DNA of 13,417 bases, from assembly GCA_041180805.1 (NCBI GenBank), contig JBEGQX010000230.1, positions 1 to 13,417 on the forward strand, given 5' to 3'. The DNA comes from JBEGQX01 sp041180805 (GTDB taxonomy: Bacteria; Planctomycetota; Planctomycetia; Gemmatales; Gemmataceae). The notes beneath the pieces are model-generated. The model ran no database searches, had not been told where the DNA came from, and saw only the letters and a program-made list of their open reading frames with translations. The translations under genes and the position numbers were made by a program. Of the stretch, positions 7,322 to 13,417 are shown piece by piece; the stretch's first letter is position 1, and each line of letters begins with the position of its first letter.

Positions 7322-7387
7322 GCCCTGAAGGGGCGTAATGCGATAGCCCGGGGCAGAGCGTAGCGACGCCCCGGGTTCAGGGAACCC
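7322..7387. repeat. Paired REP unit with overlapping alternative hairpins
   Basis: GCCCTGAAGGGGC (7322-7334), spacer GTAATGCGATA (7335-7345), then a perfect 8-bp stem (7347-7354 with 7368-7375) around the loop AGAGCGTAGCGAC. The 3' arm of that stem overlaps the first bases of a second perfect stem-loop, GGGTTC-AGG-GAACCC (7373-7387). The two stems cannot both form fully. A GTAG tetranucleotide (7360-7363) sits in the loop, as it does in the left cluster copy (6575-6578). Confidence 0.75.
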
Positions 7388-7428
7388 AATATTTTCCAAG
7401 CCCTGAAGGGGCGAAATGACCCAAGCGT

Positions 7429-8640
7429 TTATTTTCCAAACAACCTTAGACAGGTAAGGTCTTTGTCGGTGCGAGCAAACACGCAACCACGGGCGAACGC
7501 CGGGTGAGCCCAAGTGAACTCGCATACAGAAACTTGATCCAGTTTTTTGAAACCCTGGGGGGTCATCTCCGCAAGGATCAACTCACCTTTTTCATTGAAG
7601 ATAAGTGCTCGTTTATCCACCCACACCATGCTGGCCTGTGGATTTCTGCCACGCGGAGTCACTGATTCATCCTCCCACATGACTTTTCCGGTTGCGGCCT
7701 CGATGCACTTGATGCCACGAAAGCGATCCAGCGCGTAAAAATAACCGTCCCGCACCAGGGGCGAACACATCAACTGACTGAGTTGCTTGCCTTCCCATGC
7801 CAGCTTAGCCTCGCCCTTTTCCAGCTTTACCGCCTTGCTACCGGTCCAGTAATCCGAGGCGAGAAATATCCCATGATGAAAAAGAACATCGGTAATGGCG
7901 ACATCGTAATCCATGGCCACGGGATACTTCCAAAGAACCTTTCCATCGGTTGGATTAAGCCCACAGGCATGCTGGGCGCTCCACCACACAATCTGCTTTT
8001 TCCCATCCATTTCCGTAATCTTTGCCGATGCATAACCGGGGCGGTCACCAGAAGAGCGCCAGATTTCATTGCCAGAATCTTTGTCCAGGGCAATGAAACA
8101 CGCATCCGGCTTGCCGCCAATCTGCAGCAGAACGCGGTTTTCATCCACCAATGGCGAGGATGAATAACCCCAGGTTGGATACTTCGCATTGAAATCCTTC
8201 AGGGTATTGCGGTGCCAGATAATCTTGCCAGTGGAAAGATCCAGACAATGGATATCTCCCACCGCACCAAAGGTATAAACCTTGCCCTGATGAATCGTGG
8301 GCGTTGTCCGGGGGCCATTGCCATAATCCAGCTTGTTGTATGGTGCGTTGTAAGTGTGCTGCCAAAGAAGCTTGCCGCTGGCGCTGTCCAGGCAAAGCAC
8401 CCTTTCCGAATCCTTGGGCTCATTGGGTTTATCCATCACCAACAAGCGGTCCTGCAAAACGGCAATGCCACCATACCCAGCACCGACTGGCACTTTCCAA
8501 AGCGGCTTCGCATCCTTTGGGAAACGCTCTGGCAATTGGGTTTCATGCCAGACACCATCGCGTGTAGGGCCACGCCATTGGGGCCAATCCGAGGTCTGTT
8601 GGCCACTTATCACGAAAATGGTTAAAAGCAGTTGTAGCAT
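7429..8640 (-). CDS. Secreted PQQ-like beta-propeller repeat protein
   Basis: The 403-residue product begins with a hydrophobic signal peptide (MLQLLLTIFVISG, cleavage probably near residue 15), so it is predicted to be exported. Right after it comes WPQWRGP (19-25), which opens many planctomycete PQQ-like domain proteins. At least five blade motifs of the type x-L-D-x-x-[ST]-G-K-x-x-W occur near residues 81-93, 131-142, 183-194, 226-237 and 312-322, as in BamB and quinoprotein propellers. No cytochrome CxxCH motif or other catalytic domain is visible. Its biochemical role is unknown; protein binding or scaffolding is as likely as PQQ binding. A TTG at 8661 could extend it by 7 codons, but the ATG at 8640 has a purine-rich GGGGGAA just upstream and gives a normal signal peptide. 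It follows serA on the same strand, separated by a terminator-like hairpin, so it is probably transcribed separately. Confidence 0.85.
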   Translation of the reverse strand: MLQLLLTIFVISGQQTSDWPQWRGPTRDGVWHETQLPERFPKDAKPLWKVPVGAGYGGIAVLQDRLLVMDKPNEPKDSERVLCLDSASGKLLWQHTYNAPYNKLDYGNGPRTTPTIHQGKVYTFGAVGDIHCLDLSTGKIIWHRNTLKDFNAKYPTWGYSSSPLVDENRVLLQIGGKPDACFIALDKDSGNEIWRSSGDRPGYASAKITEMDGKKQIVWWSAQHACGLNPTDGKVLWKYPVAMDYDVAITDVLFHHGIFLASDYWTGSKAVKLEKGEAKLAWEGKQLSQLMCSPLVRDGYFYALDRFRGIKCIEAATGKVMWEDESVTPRGRNPQASMVWVDKRALIFNEKGELILAEMTPQGFKKLDQVSVCEFTWAHPAFARGCVFARTDKDLTCLRLFGK

Positions 8641-8658
8641 CTGTGGTTCCCCCAAATG

Positions 8659-8687
8659 CAAAAGCTTCCCTGCTTGGGAAGCTTTTG
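8659..8687 (-). terminator. Perfect 12-bp stem-loop, intrinsic terminator of the serA operon
   Basis: The arms CAAAAGCTTCCC (8659-8670) and GGGAAGCTTTTG (8676-8687) are perfectly complementary, with a 5-nt loop TGCTT. The A-run on one side and T-run on the other give a U-rich end in either direction. It lies 40 nt after the serA stop and 19 nt before the propeller gene ATG. Termination of the aminotransferase-serA transcript is the simplest reading. A smaller palindrome GCCTGAACAGGC at 8710-8721 precedes it. Confidence 0.75.
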
Positions 8688-8726
8688 GAAAGTTGAACTA
8701 CAGTCTAAGGCCTGAACAGGCAAATC

Positions 8727-10349
8727 TCAAGCAAACCAGGATGGCATCTGCCCTGCGGGGGGCAAATCCACCACGGTTACCGCATGAATCTGCGGATGGC
8801 TGGCTATTTCGTTGATTACCGATTCCGGCGGACGGGCATCGAGGTTCAGCACCGCAATGGCCTCGCCTCCCTGCGTTTGTCGGCCAACATTCATCTGGGC
8901 GATATTTACACCATGCTTGCCACAGATGGTTCCAATGTGGCCAATCAGGCCTGGAACATCCTTGTGCGTGAAAATAAGAAGCACACCATCCATGTGTGCA
9001 TCAAGTCGGTTCGAGCCAAACTGAACCAGTCGCAAGTACTGGTTTCCAAACAAGGTGCCCGCCACAGTAAAACTTCCCTTGTCGCTTTGGATGGTCACAC
9101 GAATCAGAGAGCTGAAATCCCCCTTCTCGATGGTGGCCTGTTCCACAACATCGATTCCACGCTCGCTGGCCAGCATGCGGGCATTCACAATATTTACCTG
9201 CTGCTCGAGGCCCCTTTCCAGAAGACCTGCAGCAAACGCGCTGGTTACCAAACGGGTGGATCGCTTGGCTATGTCTCCACGATAGTGAATCTCGGCACGC
9301 TGGATGGAACCCTTGTTCATCTGGGCGGACATCAGTCCAAGGCGATAAGCCATGTCCACAAATGGCCGCATCTCTTCCATCTCGGCGCGATCCATGGCAC
9401 CCATGTTCACCGCAAAGCGGACCATTCCCTTGCATAGGAAATCGACCAGCAACTGGGCGGATTCCTTGGCCACCAGCAACTGGGCTTCCGCGGTAGCAGC
9501 ACCCAGATGAGGCGTGATCACCACATTGGGGATCGAAAGGAATGGATGATCCTTCACAATCGGCTCTTCCACGAACACATCAAAGGCTGCGCCAGCAAGA
9601 TGGCCAGACTTCAGCCCTTCCACCACTGCCGCCTCGTTGATAATCCCACCACGGGCACAATTAATGACCCTGGCACCCTTGGGAAGCAGGGATACCTGCT
9701 TTGCGCCAATCATATCCTTGGTTTGTTCTGTCAGCGGGGTGTGAACGGTAATGAAATCGCACTTGGGCATCAGCTCATCGATCGAGGAGCAGGTCTGAAT
9801 GCCTATTTGGGCGGCGGCGGAAGGCGCAAGTACCGGGTCAAAACCAATCACATTCATATCCAAGCCATTGGCGGCCCTGCGAGCCACTTCACGGCCAATG
9901 CGCCCCAAGCCCACAACTCCCAAAGTTTTTCCGGAAAGCTGGCAGCCCAGAAACTTGCTCTTTTCCCACTTCCCCGCCCTCATGCTGGCATCCGCAGCGG
10001 GAATGTGGCGCGCCATCGACATCAGGAGGCTGATGGTGTGCTCGGCTGTGCTAAGGGTGTTGGCATCCGGCGTATTCATCACCACAATGCCCTTGCGGGT
10101 GGCAGCGGCAACATCGATGTTATCCACCCCAACACCACCTCGAACCACCGCCCGAAGCTTGCCCGGTTCTTCAATCAGGTCCGCCGTGATGCGAGTACCC
10201 GAGCGAACCACCACTCCATCCGCCTGGCGAAGGGCGGCTTTCAAATCCTCGCCCTTTAGGCCGGGCCTTTCATCAAGTTCGATTCCCGCTGCGCGAAGAA
10301 TCTCCAACCCGGGACCTTCCATCTTGTCGCTGATCAAAACTCTTGGCAT
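8727..10349 (-). CDS. serA: D-3-phosphoglycerate dehydrogenase, long form with ACT domain
   Basis: SerA oxidises 3-phosphoglycerate to 3-phosphohydroxypyruvate with NAD, the first step of the phosphorylated serine pathway. The 540-residue protein is the long (type I) form: substrate domain at about 1-95 and 285-315, NAD domain at about 100-280, intervening (ASB) domain at about 317-450 and a C-terminal ACT domain at about 455-530. The nucleotide-binding GLGRIG is at 147-152. The catalytic triad is R233 in CARGG, E262 in FVEEP and H281 in TPHLG. The ACT domain segment VPGLIGHIGTICGKHGVNIA (465-484) suggests feedback control by serine, as known for the family. The ATG at 10349 has GAGGG 7 nt upstream. 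The aminotransferase gene ends 32 nt upstream, so the two genes form an operon for consecutive steps. Nothing appears truncated or altered. Confidence 0.97.
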   Translation of the reverse strand: MPRVLISDKMEGPGLEILRAAGIELDERPGLKGEDLKAALRQADGVVVRSGTRITADLIEEPGKLRAVVRGGVGVDNIDVAAATRKGIVVMNTPDANTLSTAEHTISLLMSMARHIPAADASMRAGKWEKSKFLGCQLSGKTLGVVGLGRIGREVARRAANGLDMNVIGFDPVLAPSAAAQIGIQTCSSIDELMPKCDFITVHTPLTEQTKDMIGAKQVSLLPKGARVINCARGGIINEAAVVEGLKSGHLAGAAFDVFVEEPIVKDHPFLSIPNVVITPHLGAATAEAQLLVAKESAQLLVDFLCKGMVRFAVNMGAMDRAEMEEMRPFVDMAYRLGLMSAQMNKGSIQRAEIHYRGDIAKRSTRLVTSAFAAGLLERGLEQQVNIVNARMLASERGIDVVEQATIEKGDFSSLIRVTIQSDKGSFTVAGTLFGNQYLRLVQFGSNRLDAHMDGVLLIFTHKDVPGLIGHIGTICGKHGVNIAQMNVGRQTQGGEAIAVLNLDARPPESVINEIASHPQIHAVTVVDLPPAGQMPSWFA

Positions 10350-10381
10350 GACAAAACCCTCTACGGGAGAATAATTTCCGG

Positions 10382-11530
10382 TTACTTTTTAACGCCGGCT
10401 GTCAGGACTTTCTGGGCAGCCGCTACACCAGCACCAGGTTCCAGCTTGTGACCCATCTCCACCAGCGCCATCTCCAGTGCGCTAAGTGCGGTCAGCACAT
10501 CGAACATATCCATGTAGCCCATGTGCGCGATGCGAAGGATCTTGCCCTTGAGCACATCCTGCCCGCCAGCCACACGCACGCCATACTTCTTTTCGAGCTT
10601 GCCAAGAATCTCCACGCCATCCACGCCTTCAGGCACATGGATGACTGTAAGGCCATCCACGGGTTCCTCGGCCATCAATTTCAGATTCATGGCCTGCGCA
10701 CCAGCCCTGCAAGCCGCCCCCATGCGGGCATGGCGGGCCCAGGTGTTTTCAATTCCCTCGGCACGCAGCATTTTAAGGCTGTGCTTCAGGGCCTTGATCA
10801 GGGTATTCGCAGGGGTGAAAGGAGTGTCGTTATTCTTCAGGTTTTCACGATACTTCTTGAGGTCAAAATAGAATGACTTCTGCTGGGTGTTGCCATCAAT
10901 CAACTTCCAAGCCTTGTCGGAAACCGAGAGGAAGGCCAGGCCCGCGGGAAGCATAAGCGCCTTCTGCGATCCGGTAACACAGATATCCACTCCCCAGTCA
11001 TCAGTTCTGCATTCCATGACGCCCAGGCCGCTGATCGCATCCACGATCAGGATCTGGGGCTTATCCTTCAGGATGGCGCCAAACGCTTTGATATCGTTGC
11101 GGGCACCCGTCGCAGTTTCGCTCAGGGTGGCACAGACAATCTTGGCATCCGGATGTTCGGCCAGGGCCTTTTCCAATTGGGCGGGGCTGATCGACTTGCC
11201 GTAGGGGCAGGTAACCTCGATGGGTGTGATTCCAAAAGCCTTGGAAATGTTTCTCCAGCGTTCACCCCAGCGACCGGAAATAAGGCAGATGGCCTTGGAT
11301 CCCGGTGGGGTGGTGTTGCTAACGGCAGCTTCCATGGCGCCGGTGCCGGAGCAGGTCAGGGGAAGCACATGATTTTTGGTGCAGAAAACATACTTCAAAT
11401 CTTCCAGTACTTCGGCTAAAACGGCGCGAAACTGACTTGAGCGATGAAAAGTGACTGGTTTGGCCAGCTCCAGAAGGGTTTCCTCGGGAACAGCGGTTGG
11501 TCCGGGGGTCATCAGTCTTGGCTTGATCAT
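10382..11530 (-). CDS. Class V aminotransferase, probable phosphoserine (or serine-glyoxylate) aminotransferase
   Basis: The 382-residue protein belongs to the PLP-dependent class V group that includes serine-pyruvate, alanine-glyoxylate and serine-glyoxylate aminotransferases. It begins with MTPGPTAVPEE (7-17) and HRSSQFR (29-35). The cofactor phosphate loop is CSGTGAMEAA (60-69), the pyridine-nitrogen Asp is D164 in IVDAISGLG, and the Schiff-base Lys is K190 in VTGSQKAL. It is not the classical SerC subgroup. Its position immediately before serA argues that it uses 3-phosphohydroxypyruvate and glutamate to make phosphoserine, replacing SerC. Photorespiration-like glyoxylate transamination is the main alternative. 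The ATG at 11530 has GGAG 7 nt upstream. A promoter candidate lies about 43-71 nt upstream of the ATG. Confidence 0.9.
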   Translation of the reverse strand: MIKPRLMTPGPTAVPEETLLELAKPVTFHRSSQFRAVLAEVLEDLKYVFCTKNHVLPLTCSGTGAMEAAVSNTTPPGSKAICLISGRWGERWRNISKAFGITPIEVTCPYGKSISPAQLEKALAEHPDAKIVCATLSETATGARNDIKAFGAILKDKPQILIVDAISGLGVMECRTDDWGVDICVTGSQKALMLPAGLAFLSVSDKAWKLIDGNTQQKSFYFDLKKYRENLKNNDTPFTPANTLIKALKHSLKMLRAEGIENTWARHARMGAACRAGAQAMNLKLMAEEPVDGLTVIHVPEGVDGVEILGKLEKKYGVRVAGGQDVLKGKILRIAHMGYMDMFDVLTALSALEMALVEMGHKLEPGAGVAAAQKVLTAGVKK

Positions 11531-11572
11531 CGCGTTTCTCCAGTGCGTTTTCGTCTTGAATCCGACAAGTCT

Positions 11573-11601
11573 AGATTAGGAAACAGAGGTACCACCTCCA
11601 A
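11573..11601 (-). promoter_or_regulatory. Candidate promoter of the aminotransferase-serA operon with an internal dyad
   Basis: On the minus strand TTGGAG (11601-11596), a 17-nt spacer and TAATCT (11578-11573) resemble a sigma-70-type -35/-10 pair. The match is moderate. The spacer overlaps a perfect dyad GAGGT-ACC-ACCTC (11586-11598), a possible operator. The spacing is right, but the hexamers are imperfect and planctomycete promoter consensus is not well defined. Confidence 0.35.
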
Positions 11602-11667
11602 GGGTAAGGGGACAATCTTATCCGATTATTCACCCATTGCCCTTTCTTACTCCATCCTCCTTTTCTA

Positions 11668-11696
11668 TTGACTGGGAAAGGTTTGGGGTGTTTACT
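11668..11696 (+). promoter_or_regulatory. Candidate promoter of the DUF1559 gene
   Basis: TTGACT (11668-11673), a 17-nt spacer and TTTACT (11691-11696) form a good -35/-10 pair. It lies about 52 nt upstream of the DUF1559 ATG. The 218-nt gap to the divergent aminotransferase gene otherwise shows only a pyrimidine-rich stretch at about 11641-11666 and the minus-strand promoter candidate. Confidence 0.45.
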
Positions 11697-11748
11697 GAAA
11701 TTGTCCTCTCCTGCACTCATTTCATTTCTTTTGCCAAGGGAGGGTTTC

Positions 11749-12666
11749 ATGTCCGTCATTTCCTTTCGAAAAGCATTCACGCTGATCGAGCTTCTTGTGG
11801 TTATTGCCATCATCGCCATTCTTATAGGACTGCTTTTGCCGGCGGTTCAAAAGGTAAGGGAAGCCGCCGCTCGCGCCAAATGCCAGAACAACATCAAGCA
11901 ACTTGTGCTTGCCACCCACAACTTGAACGATACCAGAGGCCTGTTACCGCCTTTGTGTGCGCCTTGTGCTGATCCCGCAAATCCAGCCTGCTACACCCAA
12001 GCCAGCAGCGCCTTTGGGTCTCACAACTACACCATGTTTCATTTCCTGCTTCCTTATGTGGAGCAGAAAGCAATTTACGATCGTCTGAACCCAGCCAGCT
12101 ACGGCGGCGGAAATTACGACAAGGTTATTCCATCCTTCCTATGTTCCAGCGATTCTTCAAATGCCAATGGCAAATGTCTTACCTCCAATGGTGGTGGTAA
12201 CGCCTGGGCCATTTCCAACTATGCGGGCAACTATTTTGTGTTTGGCGACCCTTCCAGAAATTCCACGGTTGGTGAAAACCAACTCCCCCGCAGCATTCCT
12301 GATGGCACTTCCAACACCATCTTTTTCGGAGAAGTTTATGGTACCTGCGGAAATTCCGGTAACCTGAATGACCCCACAACCTATGGCAGTCTTTGGGCCG
12401 ATGCGAACAGCGGTTGGAGATCCGGTTTTAACCTGGGTAATTACAAAGGCACTGTAACTGGTTACGCGGCAGCCAAGATGTTTCAGGTTACCCCGCACTA
12501 CCTGAATTCCTGCGACCTGACACGATTACAATCCAACCATAGTGGCGGAATGATGGTTGGTTTGGGGGATGGAGGTGTTCGGTTTGTTACCCCATCCATC
12601 AGCAGTGCTTCCTGGGCTGCCATCAATGACCCCAGGGATGGCGCTGTAATTGGTTCAGATTTCTAA
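11749..12666 (+). CDS. DUF1559 protein with type IV prepilin-like N-terminus
   Basis: The 305-residue protein belongs to the large planctomycete DUF1559 family, whose function is unknown. It starts with a short basic leader, SFRKA, then the prepilin-type segment FTLIELLVVIAIIAILIGLL (10-29) with the conserved Glu at +5 (E14). The -1 residue is Ala9, not the usual Gly. The family signature PAVQKVREAAARAKCQNNIKQ follows at 31-51. The body has the segments FLLPYVEQ (99-106), CSSD (132-135), ISNYAGNYF (155-163) and DGTSNTIFFGE (185-195). The C-terminal HSGGMMVGLGDGGVRFV (264-280) matches the H-x-G-G...DG-V-F-V motif that defines the family. Processing by prepilin peptidase and an envelope or pseudopilin-like location are inferred. 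The ATG at 11749 has AAGGGAGG 5 nt upstream. An upstream in-frame start would only add an unlikely leader. Confidence 0.95.
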   Translation: MSVISFRKAFTLIELLVVIAIIAILIGLLLPAVQKVREAAARAKCQNNIKQLVLATHNLNDTRGLLPPLCAPCADPANPACYTQASSAFGSHNYTMFHFLLPYVEQKAIYDRLNPASYGGGNYDKVIPSFLCSSDSSNANGKCLTSNGGGNAWAISNYAGNYFVFGDPSRNSTVGENQLPRSIPDGTSNTIFFGEVYGTCGNSGNLNDPTTYGSLWADANSGWRSGFNLGNYKGTVTGYAAAKMFQVTPHYLNSCDLTRLQSNHSGGMMVGLGDGGVRFVTPSISSASWAAINDPRDGAVIGSDF

Positions 12667-12687
12667 ACTTTCACAAGGAATTGAACC

Positions 12688-13071
12688 ATGCGCAGCATCC
12701 TAATGGTTGGTTTGATAGGACTTGTTGGTTGCACCCAAGCCCCCAAAGAACTTCCAGCCCTGTACCCCGTTACCGGAAAAGTTTCCATTCAGGGAAAGGT
12801 CCTTGAAAGTGGACAAGTTTCCCTGAACCCAGAAAAAGATACCCCCGATCTGATTGTAAATGGTTCCATCCAGAGCGATGGAACCTACAAGGTAACAACC
12901 AACCAGAATGGCAAACGGGTTGATGGGGCACCAGCCGGGAAGTACCGGGTTTCGGTTCACGCTGGCAGTTCTGGAAACATTCCCATTCTGTACCTGTTCC
13001 CAAAAATGTTCGAGGTTGCCGAGAAAGCAAACCAGTGGGATTTGGAGCTTTCAAAAGCCCAGAATCAGTAG
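12688..13071 (+). CDS. Small lipoprotein with transthyretin/carboxypeptidase-regulatory-like domain
   Basis: The 127-residue product has an export signal ending in a lipobox, LVGC with Cys15, so it is predicted to be lipid-anchored. The mature part is one small beta-sandwich-like domain, with YPVTGKVSIQGKVLESGQVS (26-45), SDGTYKVTT (63-71) and GAPAGKYRVSV (80-90). This matches the pattern G-x-V-x-x-x-G-K...D-G-x-Y...P-A-G-x-Y-x-V seen in carboxypeptidase regulatory-like domains. Proteins of this type often follow DUF1559 genes in planctomycetes. The gene begins 21 nt after the DUF1559 stop with AAGGA 8 nt before its ATG, consistent with one operon. No catalytic residues are seen. Binding or structural work with the DUF1559 protein at the cell surface is a guess. 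Confidence 0.75.
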   Translation: MRSILMVGLIGLVGCTQAPKELPALYPVTGKVSIQGKVLESGQVSLNPEKDTPDLIVNGSIQSDGTYKVTTNQNGKRVDGAPAGKYRVSVHAGSSGNIPILYLFPKMFEVAEKANQWDLELSKAQNQ

Positions 13072-13211
13072 TTTGGGTTATCCGGCCTCACAATCCGCAA
13101 AATTCCCCTATTTTGGCAATTTTTACTGGATTCACTCCATTTCGTTCTTTAGCCTCGATAATTCGTCGGGAAGGTCCCACCTGAGTTTTTTTACTTACAT
13201 GAGGATTGTTC
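13072..13211. other. Intergenic stretch with a weak A/T stem-loop
   Basis: 140 nt between the lipoprotein gene and the next start. CAAAAT (13098-13103) can pair with ATTTTG (13110-13115) around TCCCCT, and is followed by AATTTTT, a weak terminator candidate. A run of seven T lies at 13186-13192. No convincing promoter was found. Confidence 0.3.
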
Positions 13212-13417
13212 ATGCGAAAGTTACTTTCCGCTGCACTATTGGCAGCAGTACCGCTCGGACTATTGGTAACCGAAAATTTCTCTTCGGCGGCAGAACGAGG
13301 CCTTCGAGGAAAATTGTTTTCCAAAAAGAGCCAGGCTGATTGCACGAATTGTGAATCCAGCTCTGATTCTTCCAAGGAAAGCAAAAAGGCGGAAACGCCA
13401 AAGGCCGATGCCAAGAA
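13212..13417 (+). CDS. Secreted Lys/Ser-rich protein of unknown function, 3' end outside window
   Basis: The frame opens at an ATG with GAGG 7 nt upstream and stays open to the right edge, 68 codons. The N-terminus is a classical signal peptide, MRKLLSAALLAAVPLGLLV, with a likely cleavage after SSAA near residue 27. After a basic patch (RGLRGKLFSKK, 29-39) comes a CxxC pair in DCTNCESSSDSS (43-54), then a low-complexity Lys/Glu/Ala run. I do not recognise a family from this fragment. The CxxC could bind metal or form a disulfide. Its regulation and partners cannot be judged. Opposite-strand and other-frame open stretches over the same bases lack a start context and signal this clear. Confidence 0.6.
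   Translation, partial: MRKLLSAALLAAVPLGLLVTENFSSAAERGLRGKLFSKKSQADCTNCESSSDSSKESKKAETPKADAK

Larger units (their letters stand above)
6494..7419. mobile_element. REP-RAYT type locus (transposase gene with palindrome clusters on both sides)
   Basis: A small Y1 (HUH) transposase gene is bracketed by two clusters of short GC-rich palindromes, 6494-6602 and 7067-7419. Copies of the same elements lie on both sides in direct orientation, including a 71-nt segment (6494-6564 and 7210-7280) with three differences. This is the arrangement known for REP-associated tyrosine transposases. Such genes usually mobilise the palindromes rather than themselves. An alternative is a classical IS200-like element with subterminal hairpins. 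The many hairpins and the paired units argue for REP. Element ends cannot be fixed without other copies from the genome. Confidence 0.65.
7067..7419. repeat. Right REP-like palindrome cluster, filling the gap between the transposase and the propeller gene
   Basis: This 353-nt stretch holds no gene but about ten palindromes. In order they are GCCCCTTCAGGGC (7074-7086), CCCAGGGC-GTT-GCCCTGGG (7114-7132), TGCCCC-GTT-GGGGCA (7144-7158), ATGCCCC-GTT-GGGGCAT (7220-7236), GCCCCAACAGGGC (7253-7265), GCCCA-GAGG-TGGGC (7277-7290), GCCCTGAAGGGGC (7322-7334), the long hairpin (7347-7375), GGGTTC-AGG-GAACCC (7373-7387) and GCCCTGAAGGGGC (7400-7412). The first and last of these are near-identical 13-nt elements with matching flanks but in opposite orientation, so the cluster is bounded by an inverted pair. 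Two paired units carry the spacer GTAATGCRATA at 7266-7276 and 7335-7345. Confidence 0.85.

Noticed and set aside
6494..7419. CRISPR array
   Set aside because: The repeats are palindromes of several kinds with irregular spacing and repeated, not unique, spacers; no cas gene is present.
9507..10259. 250-codon plus-strand open frame opposite serA
   Set aside because: Antisense to serA with all catalytic residues intact; His/Arg-rich shadow composition and no ribosome-binding site of note.
13088..13414. 108-codon minus-strand open frame at the right edge
   Set aside because: The plus strand over the same bases has a signal peptide and GAGG-spaced start, so the minus frame is taken as a shadow.

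Overview
The window looks like part of a planctomycete chromosome, most likely from the Gemmatales/Gemmataceae side. This is inferred from gene content, not from a marker gene. The clues are a DUF1559 protein with a type IV prepilin-like N-terminus, followed by a small transthyretin-like lipoprotein. There is also a secreted PQQ-like propeller protein opening with a WPQWRGP motif, and a REP-type palindrome cluster around a small tyrosine transposase. Start codons mostly have clear GGAG/GAGG-type Shine-Dalgarno sequences. No tRNA, rRNA, CRISPR array, prophage or plasmid feature was seen.

Layout. (1) 1-4425, minus strand: ileS (isoleucyl-tRNA synthetase) followed 10 nt later by a tagaturonate reductase-like gene that runs off the left edge. 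(2) 4579-6474, plus strand: purN and a divergent enolase, 12 nt apart. (3) 6494-7419: two clusters of short palindromes on either side of a minus-strand REP-associated/IS200-like Y1 transposase gene, a REP-RAYT type locus. (4) 7429-11530, minus strand: a class V aminotransferase and serA, 32 nt apart, then a perfect 12-bp stem-loop terminator, then a secreted PQQ-like propeller protein. (5) 11749 to the right edge, plus strand: the DUF1559 gene with a promoter candidate, a lipoprotein gene, and the start of a secreted Lys/Ser-rich protein cut by the window edge.

How the genes fit together. The aminotransferase and SerA plausibly form the first two steps of the phosphorylated serine pathway (3-phosphoglycerate to phosphoserine), with a class V aminotransferase in the place of classical SerC. 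Enolase acts nearby in central carbon flow but is in a separate transcription unit with purN. The DUF1559 and lipoprotein pair belongs to the poorly understood planctomycete envelope repertoire. The ileS/tagaturonate reductase pairing has no obvious metabolic logic.

The points most worth a second look are these. The IleRS class I signature motif reads GVHH instead of HxGH, a form linked to mupirocin hyper-resistance in IleRS2 enzymes. The REP-RAYT locus has three paired hairpin units with an 11-nt spacer of constant length, and one REP hairpin covers the transposase's probable ribosome-binding site. The enolase has Ala at the normally invariant catalytic-loop His and Asp at a normally Glu active-site position. 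I did not find a convincing wholly new defence or biosynthetic system here.
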